A DNA stretch of 64,000 nt, taken from positions 1 to 64,000 of the forward strand of contig JAUTXW010002462.1 of NCBI GenBank assembly GCA_030620095.1, read 5' to 3'. This stretch comes from Kuschelorhynchus macadamiae. Taxonomy: Eukaryota > Arthropoda > Insecta > Coleoptera > Curculionidae. Made by a program: the position numbers and the translations under genes. Below, piece by piece: positions 34,228-45,959 of the stretch. The notes beneath the pieces were generated by a model. It made no database searches, had not been told where the DNA came from, and saw only the letters and a list, made by a program, of their open reading frames with translations. How positions within the stretch are numbered: position 1 is the stretch's first letter; every line of letters begins with the position of its first letter.

Positions 34228-35362
34228 TTCGATCAGAGTCAAATATATATTTTTTAGGTGAAGACTTCGACAATAATTAAAATAATGTCAATTTTTATTG
34301 ACAAAGCATTCAAACGTCATTTTACCTTGATCACCTATACCAACCTATCGTATATTTTAAACAGGTGAAGCTAAAATTTTAGTTTGTAAAACATTAAAAT
34401 GTAATATAAACAGCTATCGCAAAATCAAATCTTTTAATCAGAACGGACATAAAAAAAATCACTCTTTCCAAAAATCGTATAAAAAACGATACATTCCATT
34501 TAAAAAACACCTGATGCATAGCGTAACTCTTTTGTTTCTGGTTCAAATATTTTTTCGATGATATTTTTGGATTCTACAAGAAAAATACATCGATTGGCTA
34601 TTTTGAATTTTTCCAAAATACAAGGAAGGTCGAAAATAGGTCCCTGTTCAGTCCTCGCTGGAACACCCTGTACAAATGTCAAAATTCGTTCGCTATATTG
34701 GCGCCACCATTTTGATTTTTTGTGCATTTTTAAATAATCCCCACAAACATTGTCATTTTGACACCTCTATTTTGAATTTTTAAATGCTGACACAATTTTC
34801 CTAGGCATCGATTTTCAGTTTAATCTACGCAAGTAACAAAATTTGTCGGCCGTATCGGCGCAGCCATTTTGGATTTCTAAACATTGACTAAAAAAATAAG
34901 GATTTTTTTATATCCGAAAGTGTTTGCAGGTCAAATTTGAAAATAATCGTTAATAGAAGTAGTGACAAATCCATTACAAGATTTAAACCAGACCTACAAA
35001 CATACAATCAGACGAGTCGGAAGCCAATAAAAGCGCGTTAAAAGCATTGATTTTAGTTTAAAACTCTAACATCCGTATTCAATAAAGAGGTTAAAATTAA
35101 GACAAGGTCTAACTTGACAGTTACACGTTTAAGATGACATTTTTAACAACTTAATAAATAATTTTTCTGAATGTCACAATTACAAAATGACAGTAACATA
35201 AGCGAAACATAGCTGGCAAACTAAGAGTTTGATGACAGTGACATAAGGCAAACATAATTAAAAACTAAAGTTTAATGACAGAAAAAGCTTGAAGGTTATA
35301 CAAAATGAAAATATATAGTTATTCTTTTAAAATATTGCTAAAAATCAAATGAGGCTCAAAAT

Positions 35363-35640
35363 TTAACATTTTATTAACGCAGGTAAGGATGGGGCTCTTT
35401 TAGTTTTTGTTATTTCCATCTTTTCCAAAAGATCCAACTTCTTACATTTATCGCATTCGTGAATTATATTTACGTTTTCAGGTAAGGAAAATCCATGTTT
35501 TGAGGATAACAAATGATTCGCAAAGGCAGATTTTGTATTAGAAATATCTGTATTTTGATGTTCTGTAACCAAGCTGAGGTGTTCCTGGATCCTTGTCGAA
35601 ATTCTGTTCTTAAATACCGACGAATTTCACGCTTGAATAT
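35363..35640 (-). pseudogene. GIY-YIG domain, inverted partial copy
   Basis: The minus strand has S-A-F-A-N-H-L-L-S-S-K-H-G-F-S and K-K-L-D-L-L-E-K-M-E-I, the same protein end as 39141-39419. It lacks its upstream RT because it is joined head-to-head to the truncated 5' end of the plus-strand element. Confidence 0.8.
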
Positions 35641-35862
35641 TTTAACATAACAAAACAAAAGCTTTATCCAATGAACTTCACAACACCACTGTTATTTGGT
35701 TTGCCAAAAATTCACAAGGAGGGTACTCCAATTAAACCAGAGGTTTCCTTTGATAAAATCGCCCTGTTATCAACTTTCTTCCTGGCTAAATAGTATTCTA
35801 AGGAGAGTCACTGAGTTTGAGGGTGAATATTCAACCAAAAATTCCATAGATTTCGCCAACTA

Positions 35863-38271
35863 AATATCACCCGGAGCTCTCTTGTGATGCGGAGGACATT
35901 TGGATTTCAGTGATGGATAACAAGTCTAGACAGGAGTATTCATTGGTTGTGTTTATTTACCTGGTCAGGACAAATGCGCCCGATGTTGTTTTTCGTCGTC
36001 GTTAAATGTTAAGTGGACTAAATTACAAAACTATAAAGTGCTTATCATGGGTGATTTTAATATGCCTGTAGTACAATGGGTAGATATACCTTGTGAACCT
36101 TTCTTACAACCAACGAATGTTGATAAAGCCTCGTCAGATGTCATAGATCACTAAATTTTTGTGAGTTTATGCAGTTTAATAATATAAGAAATAATCTGCT
36201 GCAATGCATAACTAGTTTAAATAAAAGTAATAACCCACTAATAACTCCAGAGGATCCTTCTCACCCTGCATTAGAATTTTTTATTTCAATTAATAATACA
36301 AGGCCTTTAAATAACTGTTGTGAGCCGAAATATAATTTAAAAATGATTATCAGAGCTTTATCAATTATACTGAACATAATATATCGCAAAATAGTAAGCA
36401 ACTCTGGAAATTTGTTTCACAGAAAAAAAGCGCTGATTCATCAATTCCTGCCACTATGACCTACAACAATAAAACCATTGAAGGTGGGCAAAATATTTTT
36501 CAGCCTTTAAAGAACATTTCTCTAGTATTTATAAAAAACAACAATCTAATAATATAACATCAGTTCTGTTCGATTTACCTAAGTAGGGAAAACATCTTAG
36601 AGCTTTTACCTTCCTTAGACGTAAATAAGGGCCCAGGCCCAGATATGCTTACACCCTTATTCTTAAAAAACTGTGCCAGTTCTCTCTGTGAACCTTTGTA
36701 TATTTTATATAACAAATCGCTACACTCTGGATATATTCCCTCAAAATCGAAAGAATCATATATCATTCCAATCTTTAAAGGAATGAACTCAGATATCAAA
36801 AACTATAGGCCCATTAGTAAAATAACTATTCTTGCAAAAGTCCTAGAAAAATTTGTTTATGAGCTAATTTTTTGCGAAGTTAAAGGAAAAATTATTGAGA
36901 AACAACATGGTTTCTTTCCAAAAAGGTCAGTAGAGTTAAACTTACTATGCTTTTCTGAATTTGTAACAGACGCCTTGGACTCACAGCGACAGGTTGATGT
37001 GATTTATACAGATCTTAGCAAAGCATTTGACAGCCTTGATCAAAACATTACTTTATGAAATAATTTCATCGGAGTTTGTCAGTCGCTGGGTGTCATCCTA
37101 TATCACTGAAAGATATTCTAGAATATCGGTCTTGGGTCATAAATCTGACTCATTTTTGTTATCCTTAGGAGTGCCACAGGGAAGCCATCTGGGTCCTTTA
37201 TTTTTAACATCTTTGTTAATCGTGTTAAGTCCTGCTTTTTGCACTGTAGATTTTTGGTTTACGCAGATGATATTAAACTTTTTAAAGTTATTAAATCGGT
37301 TGAGGACTGTGGATTATTTCAGGAAGATTTATTGCGGTTTTGTACATTCTGTGATAACAATAGTTTAACCTTAAATATCGAGAAATGCTATAAAATCTCA
37401 TTTACAAAAAATAAAAATATATTTGATTTTAATTATACTTTAAATAATAAAAATTATTAGGGTTGTTAATGAAGTGAGGGATTTGGGGGTTATAATGGAC
37501 AGCAAGTGGTCTTTTAATCCGCATATTGATCAAATGATTCACTCTGCACTTAAGATGCTGGGATTTATAAAACGCAATTGTAAAGATTTTAGAAGCCCTA
37601 AGGCACTCTTAACACTACATTATGCATTTATTTATGGTAAATTTGAACGAATTGAACGAGTACAAAAAAAGTTCTTAAAATTCTTATGATTTAAATTTAA
37701 CATCCCTATAGTTAATCATAATTACTCAGAAATTCAACAATTCAGGATACTTCCTCTCCAACAACGTAGAGTAATGTCAGATTTCGTAATATTATTTAAG
37801 CTAATAAACCATCTTTTGGTTGTCCCACGATTGCTCTTAAAAATAAATTTTAATGCACCAATTAGGCAGTTTCGAGATCAAAATCCTTTTATAGTCCCAT
37901 ATAAAAGAACAAACCAGGGTTATATTTCTCCGATGTGTCGCATTATGCGAAACTTTAATGAATACAATTTACAATCTATAGATTTATACAATATGTCCTT
38001 ATCATTATTTAGGAAAATATTTAAGGTGTTTTTTAGTGGTTATATAGAAACTTGAAACATTGGACTTTAATGATATCTGTGATGTGTTTAAGAATTAAAA
38101 ATAGTTTTTTCTCTCTACTATCAAAACCATATTTTTGTTCTTTTGTTAAAATTGGGTATTTTAGTATAAGCTAATATTTTTTGACTGGGATTTCAGTATT
38201 TAGCGGATACCGTGGTGGAACAGTGGTTTGTTTGTATTCCAAATGTCAATAAATAAATAAATAAGTAAATA
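35863..38271 (+). mobile_element. 5'-truncated non-LTR retrotransposon
   Basis: Bounded by the short duplication AACTA (35858-35862 and 38272-38276), with an (AAAT)n-like tail at about 38250-38271. It begins within the endonuclease domain and contains the RT. The host frame reads through the excised junction as F-A-N-Y-L-K-T, confirming the insertion point. Confidence 0.85.
35870..38055 (+). pseudogene. Non-LTR endonuclease-RT polyprotein, decayed
   Basis: The endonuclease end is recognisable by V-L-I-M-G-D-F-N-M-P near 36045. The RT follows: G-P-G-P-D-M-L-T-P near 36635, N-Y-R-P-I-S-K near 36800, Q-H-G-F-F-P-K-R-S, V-I-Y-T-D-L-S-K-A-F-D near 37000, G-V-P-Q-G-S-H-L-G-P near 37175 and Y-A-D-D-I-K-L-F near 37260. 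A C-terminal part runs to 38055. At least four frameshifts separate these pieces. It is related to, but clearly diverged from, the RT at 6558-8048. Confidence 0.83.
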
Positions 38272-40135
38272 AACTACTTAAAAACCATATCCCTGCCACC
38301 AAATGATAGACTTGTCTCTTTAGATGTTAAAAAGCTTTTCCCTAGCGTTCCACCAATTGAATGCATTGATTTAACTGAAAAATTATTAAAAAACAAAAAC
38401 TTACTGGCTGTCTTAATATTTAATCTCATTCTATTGCTAAAAACTGTGCTAGAACAAAACTTTTTTAAATTTAATAATAGATATTTTCACCATTCTTGAG
38501 CGAAGTTTTTATGAACATCTGATAAGCTTTAAAAGGTATGTGGATGATATTTGTGTTGTTTAGAAAGGCAGTGAACAAGAATTGTTAAAAGTTTTAGAAT
38601 TTATCAATTATTTGCATGAAAAAATACCTTTCATTATGGAGAGTGACACTGATGGCCAACTTTCTTTTTTGGACCTTCATTTAATTAGAAATGATAACAA
38701 AATTAGTTTTGAGGTATATAGAAAATCCTTCTGCATGAATAATATCATTCAGTTTATATCGAACTCATCATTTTTTCACAAATTTGCAGCTTTTAATTCG
38801 TTTTTATACAGACTTTTTAAATTACCACTATCCCAAGCTGCTTTCGCAATGAAAACATTTAACAAACTTTTTTATAAATTTATGAACAAATATAAACTCT
38901 CTTGTTACTTATAATAATTAAATACATAATCTAATTAATACAAACAAATTCAGAGTTTTAGCATATTTTGGAAATATATCTCTACATTTAGCTAAATTTT
39001 TTAAGTAATTTAATATCTCCATATCATTTAAAACAAACAATACTTTAAAACAACACATAGTTAGAATCAAAGATAAAAAGGATAGTCTTGAGATATCTGG
39101 AGTTTATTCCCTTCATTATGTAGAGTGTCCTGCTGTTTACGTGAGACAATCAGCTAAAAAAATTTCGACAAGGATCCAGGAACACCTCAGCTTGGTTACA
39201 AAATATCGAAATACAGGTATTTCTAATACAAGATCTGCTTTTGCGAATCATTTGTTATCCTCAAAAGATCGTTTTTCCATATCTGAAAATGTAAATATAA
39301 TTAACGAATGTGATAAAGGTAAGAAGTTGGATCTTTTGGAAAAGATGGAAATAATAAAAGCTAAAAAGAGCCTTATTCTACTTGCGTTTATGAAGTGTTT
39401 AATTTTGAGCCTTATTTGATTTTTAACAATATTTCAAAAGAATAACCACATATTTTTATTTTGTATAACCTTTAAGCTTTTTCTGTCATTTTCACTAGTT
39501 CTTCTTCTTTTTATTAATGTAGCATATACTTTACGACAGTAAGTCAAGTTTATCCTGAACAATCTCTTCTTTTTTCGTTTTGACCTATCGCCTCTCGTCA
39601 AATGAATTTACATCGGCGACGTCTCTGATTGTTCATTCAAACGTAGCCTTGTTTCGTATTTTATTGTTTCTTTGTTTGGTTACGTTTGTTTTATGTACAG
39701 GGTGTTCCAGCGAGGACTGAACAGGGACCTATTTTCGACCTTCCTTGTATTTTGGAAAAATTCAAAATAGCCAATCGATGTATTTTTTCTTGTAGAATCC
39801 AAAAATATCATCGAAAAAATATTTGAACCAGAAACAAAAGAGTTACGCTATGCATCAGGTGTTTTTTAAATGGAATGTATCGTTTTTTATACGATTTTTG
39901 GAAATTTTTTTTATGTCCGTTCTGATTAAAAGATTTGATTTTGCGATAGCTGTTTATATTACATTTTAATGTTTTACAAACTAAGATTTTAGCTTCACCT
40001 GTTTAAAATATACGACAGGTTGGTATAGGTGATCAAGGTAAAATGACGTTTGAATGCTTTGTCAATAAAAATTGACATTATTTTAATTATTGTCGAAGTC
40101 TTCACCTAAAAAATATATATTTGACTCTGATCGAA

Positions 40136-41204
40136 ATGAAATACTCTTTGGACGAGAGACTACAGATTGTTATGCTATTTTACAAGTGCCAAGAAAATGC
40201 AAGAGAAGCAAGAAGAAGATTTATTGCAAATTTTCATAGAAATACAATTCTAAGGATAAAAAACCTATTTGAGGAAAATAAAACTTTACATGATAGAAAA
40301 AGAAATATACAAAGAAGAAGAAATCGAGACCAGTCCATTATAAATTATTTTCAAGTTAATCCAACCAAATCTATTTCGGATGCAGTTCGGGAAGTTCAGT
40401 ACGGTGGCGGTGTAAGGCGCAGAAGAGTTACCCGAGGGACTGTTCACAGGACTCTGAAAATTCATAAATTTAGGCCTTTTCGTATCCCTCCACTTCAGCA
40501 CCTAACACCGGCACAAAAAGAACTTCGCTTCCAATTTGTTTCTCAAATGGTAATTCGGCAAGAAAACGAAGACCCTGATTTATTCAAAAATATTTTGTGG
40601 ACCGACGAAGCTACTTTCACAACATCGGGAGTATTCAACAGACATAATAGTCACCACTGGGCCGTTGAAAATCCAAAAAAGTTCCAGACTATTAAATTTC
40701 AAGGGAGGAATTCTATTCATGTTTGGTGTGGGATAAAAAACAATAAAATTTTGGGACCAATATTTTTTAACGGGACTTTAAATGGGCACAGATAATGAGT
40801 TTTTCGAAAACGAAATTGAAAATTTTTTGAAAGACTTACCATTGGCAGAATATCAGAATTTAATTTGGCAACATGATGGGGCGCCTCCTCATGCCGTGCA
40901 TGATGTGGTTCAATTTTTAAATCAGCGCCATAACGAATGGATAGGGCGAAATGGAACATATGCTTGGCCGCACAATAGCACCGACCTCTCAGTTATGGAT
41001 ACATTTCTTTGGGGTCATTTGAAGAACGTCGTATACAGACAACGAAACGAAAATATTCAAGAGATTATGGGAAAAATTGTCGATGAAATAAACCGCCTTA
41101 ACCAGGAAAATCATATTGTAACAGCAAGTTTAGAAAGGCTACAAAGGGGTTATCGATGTTGTTTCGAGAAAAACGGCGGTCACATTGAAAACTTATGTTA
41201 TTAG
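40136..41204 (+). pseudogene. mariner-type transposase (DDxD), copy C, one frameshift
   Basis: Nearly complete: about 355 codons from M-K-Y-S-L-D-E-R-L to N-L-C-Y. It carries two HTH regions, then I-L-W-T-D-E-A-T-F (first Asp, near 40600), V-W-C-G-I, W-Q-H-D-G-A-P-P-H (second, near 40875) and T-D-L-S-V-M-D (third, near 40995). A two-base loss near 40795, after G-H-R, splits the frame; no other stop is seen. Copy A's lesions are elsewhere. Nuclear cut-and-paste transposase acting on the TIR ends. The third-block S-P-D of relatives is S-T-D here. Confidence 0.9.
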
Positions 41205-41224
41205 TAGTTTTATTTTATTATTTA

Positions 41225-41491
41225 TTAATTATTTTTTATTGAATTTCTTTTTCTATCATGTAAAGTTTTATTTTCCTCAAATAGGTTTTTTATCCTTAGA
41301 ATTGTATTGATGGATATATTTCTATGAAAATTTGCAATAAATCTTCTTGCTTCTCTTGCATTTTCTTGGCACTTGTAAAATAGCATAACAATCTGTAGTC
41401 TCTCGTCTAAAGAGTATTTCATTTCGATCAGAGTCAAATATATATCGACAATAATTAAAATAATGTCAATTTTTATTGACAAAGCATTCAA
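41225..41491 (-). CDS. Helix-turn-helix peptide encoded in the right TIR of mariner copy C
   Basis: An open frame of 88 codons repeats the transposase N-terminus (M-K-Y-S-L-D-E-R-L, L-R-I-K-N-L-F-E-E-N) because the long TIR includes the gene's start. It ends just beyond the arm junction. If the gene's promoter lies in the TIR, the right arm would drive a DNA-binding-only product. Whether it is made is unknown; it may be a mere consequence of the repeat. Confidence 0.4.
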   Translation of the reverse strand: MNALSIKIDIILIIVDIYLTLIEMKYSLDERLQIVMLFYKCQENAREARRFIANFHRNISINTILRIKNLFEENKTLHDRKRNSIKNN

Positions 41492-41780
41492 ACGTCATTT
41501 TACCTTGATCACCTATACCAACCTGTCGTATATTTTAAACAGGTGAAGCTAACTCTTTTGTTTCTGGTTCAAATATTTTTTCGATGATATTTTTGGATTC
41601 TACAAGAAAAAATACATTGATTGGCTATTTTGAATTTTTCCAAAATACAAGGAAGGTCGAAAATAGGTCCCTGTTCAGTCCTCGCTGGAACACCCTGTAC
41701 TTTGTAAAATGTGTTTTGTTTATGGTAAAGTTATATATTATTCAATTATATTTTCCATTGTAACGTATACTCATTGTAGG

Positions 41781-41810
41781 TCTGATGATGCTCGTTAGGG
41801 CGAAATATGT
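41781..41810 (+). promoter_or_regulatory. Possible hammerhead-ribozyme-like motif
   Basis: Reads CTGATGA, then a possible stem GCTC/GGGC with loop GTTA, then GAAA and TATGT. Its form matches the minus-strand motif at 6404-6440, also next to a Penelope-like GIY-YIG fragment. One unpaired base precedes the stem in both. Full folding was not verified. Confidence 0.3.
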
Positions 41811-41904
41811 AACCTATTCTTAATTTATAAACTTATTTTTCACTGAGACCTAGACTATGTGTATATTTTTTAATTTGTTCATTACCAGGTCTCTTTGAGA
41901 TAAC

Positions 41905-42500
41905 ATGGACACTTTCTTCACTTTAGAAATTTAAAAGTTGGTTGTATATTATTTTTTCCATTAATTTTCCTAAAGAGGGTAATAAAGATATGGGTTGATA
42001 GTTATTCAGGTTGTGAGTTTATGATATAATTTGTTTTAATAGTTTGGTAGAAATGTAATCGTAACCCGAAGATGTTTTTGTTTTTAGAGAATTACAGGCG
42101 TTTACAACGTCACCCGGCGTTACAGGCATAAAAAAAGGATTATTTAGAGTTTTATTTATACAATATGTTAAGTCATTTTCTTGGTCAGTTAAATTTATTT
42201 GAGGTAAAACATTTACAGAAAACTCATTAAAAACATGTGCGATGTCCACTTCATTTGCAAGTAATTCATTATTTATTTTTATTTTTAAACTGTTTGTATG
42301 GTTTTCGTTTTTACTGTAAGCGGTTTCTCTTTTTACAATGTTGCAAGCAGTTTTTGTTTTATGTTGTGATTGAATTAATGAATTTTCAATTGAGGTTTAT
42401 TTGGCTTGATTAATTATCATCTTTAGAATTTTACAATACAATTTTACGTATTTTATAAAATCACCGTTTCTTTTATTTTTTTGCTTGTCTTAATAAATTA
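41905..42500 (-). pseudogene. Non-LTR retrotransposon fragment (linker to first RT block)
   Basis: The minus strand has V-D-I-A-H-V-F-N-E-F, then P-V-T-P-G-D-V-V-N-A and T-S-S-G-Y-D-Y-I-S-T-K-L-L-K (42249-42019). A frameshift follows, then N-N-Y-Q-P-I-S-L-L-P-S (about 41990-41955). This is the pre-RT linker and the first RT block of a jockey-type element. It ends abruptly near 41905, so catalytic blocks are absent. Confidence 0.7.
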
Positions 42501-43094
42501 CTTTTCCAAATATTCGGTTTGGCCGAATAGTGAAAAGTACTATTCGAAGCATTACTAGTAGATAATCCTTTTTACGGGAAAAGTAAAAAACGGAAATAAT
42601 TAGAAAGGACAAAAATATTATTCCTTCCTTATGTAATTTGTTGACAGCCCATTAATAAGGCTTTTTACAAATGTATAATTTGGAATTATCCCCCAAAAAT
42701 TATCATTCATATTTTAGCATTAGACACAATTATTGTTAAATTATAGTTAATTGAGTTGCCTGCGAACTGGGGTATGATTTATTAATTTATGATAATGGCG
42801 TATGTAAATTAACATAATTATTAGGCTCAGATAACATTTACGATAGAGGGACACGGGCGCGTGGCGGTGATGTGTGGCGTCAATGGAAATTAGATAATTA
42901 TTACGCTGTTTTCCATGGGTATATTTATGAAAATGCTTAGTTAAGGGCCCCATATTATCTGAAGTGTGTCACTTGTTCGAAATAATACACCTGTTACTGT
43001 TGTTTAAATTACTTCTCTGTATTAACTTTAACCATCTTACATGCTTTTCGTTAAGCATTACAATCCATCGGGGTTTCGTGGGATATTTAGTAAC
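42501..43094. other. Noncoding stretch
   Basis: No gene or recognisable element ends seen. It includes 'tccaaatattcggtttggccg' and AT-rich sequence up to the hAT target duplication. Confidence 0.5.
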
Positions 43095-43418
43095 ACATAA
43101 GCCAGCGGTGCTCAATCGTTCGATCGCGATCGCTTTTTGAGTAGATCTCGAGAAGAAAATTTTTTTTCATAAGTAGGTACTTAACTAAACTACAAAAATT
43201 TATTACGTAATAAAATAACATTCTGCTAGCGGCAAAAGGCGGTTTTATCAAAGGAGCGCGCGGTGCTTGTCAAAGAAAAGCCGCGTTTTTTATTCTTGCC
43301 GCTTTTCTAGAAATTTCGGGCGGCGCGTTTGACGGGAACATTCGAGACTTTCGTTCACGCCGATATAAATGTTGCGCCTGCAGGAATTGGAGTCATTCTG
43401 AATTGCAACTTGTTTTGT

Positions 43419-45188
43419 ATGGTGAAGGATAAGTGCATTTGTCTTATTTGTCGTGCGTCAGTTGTAATACCTAAGCGTGGTAACTTAGAGACGCACCATA
43501 AAACGGTTCATAAAAACTATGAAAAAGATTTTCCGCCACAGAGTGAATTAAGAAAACGAAAAGTACGTGATTTGATATCTTGTTTGAAAAAAGAACAAAC
43601 CATGTTCACAAGACCAGCCAAACAATCAAAAGCTGTTACGATCGCGTCATTTAAAATATCTCATATATTGGCGAAACACAAGAAACCATTCGAATATGGA
43701 TCGGTTGTGAAGGAAGCATTTATTGAAGCCGGTGAGACTTTATTTGGAGATTTTAAAAATAAAACAGAAATCATGTCTGCTATTAGAGAACTTCAGTTAT
43801 CTCGTCCGACTGTCACAAGGCGTATTGAAGTCATGAGTCAGGACATGGCAGATAAACTAAAAAATGATATCATGGAATGTACATACTTTTCTTTACAGTT
43901 CGACGAATCCACCGATATGACACACTGCCCAGCTGTGTATTTTTATTCGGATGGTATTCAATGACATGTTGGCTAAGGAAGAATTTTTGACAATTCATCT
44001 GAAGGAAAAAAACTACAAGCTACCAATATATAAATTAGTGTGCATTATAACCGATGGAGCATCAGCAATGACTGGAAACAAAAACGGTTTTGTGGCATTG
44101 TGTCGAGCTCATGAAATTTCCCTTCATTTTTTTCAATCCATTGCATTATACATCAACAAGTTTTGTGTTCAAAAGCTTTAAACACGGAGGAAATTATGGG
44201 CATTGCAACAAAAATTGTGAATTCCATCCGTGCACGTAGCTTGCAACGGCGGCTCTTTAAGTTGCAGTTGGAAGATAGGGAGTCAGCTGAACACACTGAT
44301 TTAGTTCTTCACAAGGACGGCAGGTGGTTGAGTCGCGGAAAATTCCTAGAAGGGTTTCAAGAATTATTGCCCGAAATAACAGCTTTTCTAGACGAAAGAG
44401 GTGATGACACTCAGATGTTGAAAAACGAAAAATGGCTGACTGATTTGGCATTTTTGACTGACATCACAATGCACTTAAACACCATTAACTTGGAGCTTCA
44501 AGGTAAAGGAAAAACTGTTATTGAGATGATTAGCGCAGTAAACGCATTCAAAAGTAAATTGCAACTTATGATAGATCAAATGAAAAGAAAGGATCTGAAA
44601 CATTTTCCGTCTTTGAAAGCAAGGATTCCTCAGTTGAATTATGATACGTATGAGGCTGAATTATCAAATATTTTGGGACAATTCGAAATGCGTTTTTATG
44701 ATTGTAGTAAATTGGCAAGTGTAGCATCATTTATGAGTTATCCTTTTTCATGTAAAAACATTGAGGAATTAGCTACTGAAATAGCAAGTCAGTTTAATAT
44801 GAACTCATGTTCTGATGAAAATGAGTTGGTACAGATTATATCAGATATACATCTCAAAGCTACAGCATCTGATACAAATTTCTGGTGTTTTATATCTGAA
44901 GATAAATATCCGAATCTAAGGCAAATCGCCCTTTAACTGACAGCAATGTTTGGGTCAACTTACTTGTGCGAGTCTGCATTTTCTGAAATGAAGATAATTA
45001 AGTCAAAATATCGCAATCGACTAACTGACGATCATATGTCACCATGCTTGCGATTAGCACTCAGTGGTTACGTACCATCTTATAAAAAGCATGATGAAGA
45101 CATGCAGTGCCACGCTTCAACATCCAAAGTCACTCCTTACTTAAGTTTGACACCATATGTAACTCTTTTGTTTTGTAACAATCAATAA
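43419..45188 (+). pseudogene. hAT transposase, GTF2IRD2-like
   Basis: Starts M-V-K-D-K-C-I-C-L-I-C, a BED-like finger completed by H-H-K-T-V-H. It then shows S-H-I-L-A-K-H-K-K-P-F and F-D-E-S-T-D-M-T (first Asp). A frameshift near 43935 leads to M-V-F-N-D-M-L-A-K-E-E-F and I-T-D-G-A-S-A-M-T-G (second Asp). Another shift near 44130 precedes C-S-K-A-L-N and the insertion-domain helices. TAA at 44934-44936 interrupts the last part, which carries Y-L-C-E-S-A-F-S-E-M-K (Glu plus dimerisation region). In relatives a longer loop follows K-E-E-F; here it appears shortened. Confidence 0.88.
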
Positions 45189-45332
45189 ACTCGCAATTTT
45201 GAATAACTATGAGTTTTTTCGTTGATATTTCAGAGAAAAACCTAACTAAACCTAACCCAAACCTTGACTAAAATAATGTATATTGTGCGGAAAGCTAATT
45301 TCTATATATGCTACTGTACACCTTACCTAGGC

Positions 45333-45348
45333 AGGTAGGTAGGTAGGT
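45333..45348. repeat. (AGGT)n microsatellite
   Basis: About four consecutive AGGT units inside the hAT 3' region. Confidence 0.8.
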
Positions 45349-45471
45349 TGGGTGTATGTACGACAACCCTGCATCACACATACTTGCAGCCTCTCAGAGT
45401 CGATTGTAAGTAGTCTAAAAATATTGAGGTAGATCGCCAGCAGTTCAAGTTTGGACATCCCTGACATAAGC

Positions 45472-45959
45472 ACTCTCTTTTCAAATATTTTTGTTGGGAA
45501 CTATTTTGTTACACCATATTTGATTCGTACCAAAATTAATTGAATAAGCAGTTTTTACACTAATTTTTTTTAATCTGCAATTTTCTTCCATCATGTTCAA
45601 TTCATGCTAGTTTATATCTACATCACAAATTTAAGTCAATTGAATAAACAGATTTTTTACGCTGATTCTTAAAAAAAATTATCTGGCCCTCATTTTGTTC
45701 TGGTATATTGAATTTATATCGATCTAATAAGTAGTTTTTTAAGTTGATCTTTTAAATATTTTATTAGACCGCCATTTTGTGTTGCCATCTTGGATTTGTA
45801 GTATATTACCAGTTCATTCCTACATAACAGTTATTTTTTGTGCAAAATTTGAGGTACATTGGATAAATCGTTTTTTATTAATATATTTTATAACAATTCA
45901 ATAGCCGTCATTATATGTGGATGATCTTCTTCTGCCAATACGGAAGTCATTCGAGTAAG
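45472..45959. other. Noncoding, resembles repeat R in style
   Basis: No gene. Strings such as 'gaccgccattttgt' and 'gccatcttggatttgtag' resemble the noncoding text of repeat R, but I could not align it continuously. Confidence 0.4.

Larger units (their letters stand above)
32507..34670 (-). mobile_element. Long-TIR mariner, copy A
   Basis: Ends are CAGGGTGTTCCAGCGAGG and its inverse, with TA at 32505-32506 and 34671-34672. R copy B shows the empty site with one TA at 51787-51788. The inverted repeats are about 610 bp and include the start of the transposase gene, so the first ~50 codons occur at both ends. Confidence 0.92.
18843..35277. repeat. Dispersed repeat R, copy A (in pieces)
   Basis: The pieces 18843-18895, 30285-32506 and 34671-35277 match, in order, 49898-52325 (copy B). 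Between them lie Sailor copy 2 and a long-TIR mariner, each exactly at a TA. The right part of the repeat, beyond the point where a Penelope-like element begins at 35278, was not found. The content is noncoding, with many 'aaaatggcgg'-type strings. Confidence 0.8.
35685..39419 (+). pseudogene. Penelope-like RT plus GIY-YIG protein, interrupted
   Basis: RT pieces before the non-LTR insertion: L-F-G-L-P-K-I-H-K-E-G-T-P near 35695 and, one frame over, C-Y-Q-L-S-S-W-L-N-S-I-L. After it: D-R-L-V-S-L-D-V-K-K-L-F-P-S near 38310, then an open stretch 38582-38914 with G-Q-L-S-F-L-D-L-H and F-E-V-Y-R-K-S-F. The Y-V-D-D-like block is visible near 38540 as R-Y-V-D-D-I. The C-terminus (39141-39419) has I-S-T-R-I-Q-E-H-L and L-D-L-L-E-K-M-E-I of the GIY-YIG endonuclease. 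Several frameshifts and the 2.4-kb insertion make it nonfunctional. Confidence 0.8.
39698..41697 (+). mobile_element. Long-TIR mariner, copy C
   Basis: Same termini as 32507-34670 (CAGGGTGTTCCAGCGAGG), with TA at 39696-39697 and 41698-41699. The right arm is shorter than in copy A because of a deletion near 41550. It sits in the 3' region of the Penelope-like element. The junction between gene end and inverted right arm is the same as in copy A. Confidence 0.92.
35278..41870 (+). mobile_element. Penelope-like element with inverted partial copy, interrupted twice
   Basis: Order: an inverted 3' segment (35278-35645), an RT start (about 35685-35862), a non-LTR insertion (35863-38271), the RT remainder and GIY-YIG domain (38272-39419), 3' noncoding, a mariner insertion (39698-41697), and a tail with the motif at 41781-41810. 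The inverted segment matches 39135-39490 over about 360 bp. Penelope-like elements often carry such inverted or tandem partial copies. The right boundary is uncertain. Confidence 0.75.
43103..45463 (+). mobile_element. hAT transposon (GTF2IRD2/ZBED-like lineage)
   Basis: The ends CAGCGGTGCTCAA and CAGGGATGTCCAA (inverted) are imperfect short TIRs, each with a GATCGC-rich subterminal region. The 8-bp duplication ACATAAGC is at 43095-43102 and 45464-45471. The gene is on the plus strand. Confidence 0.92.
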
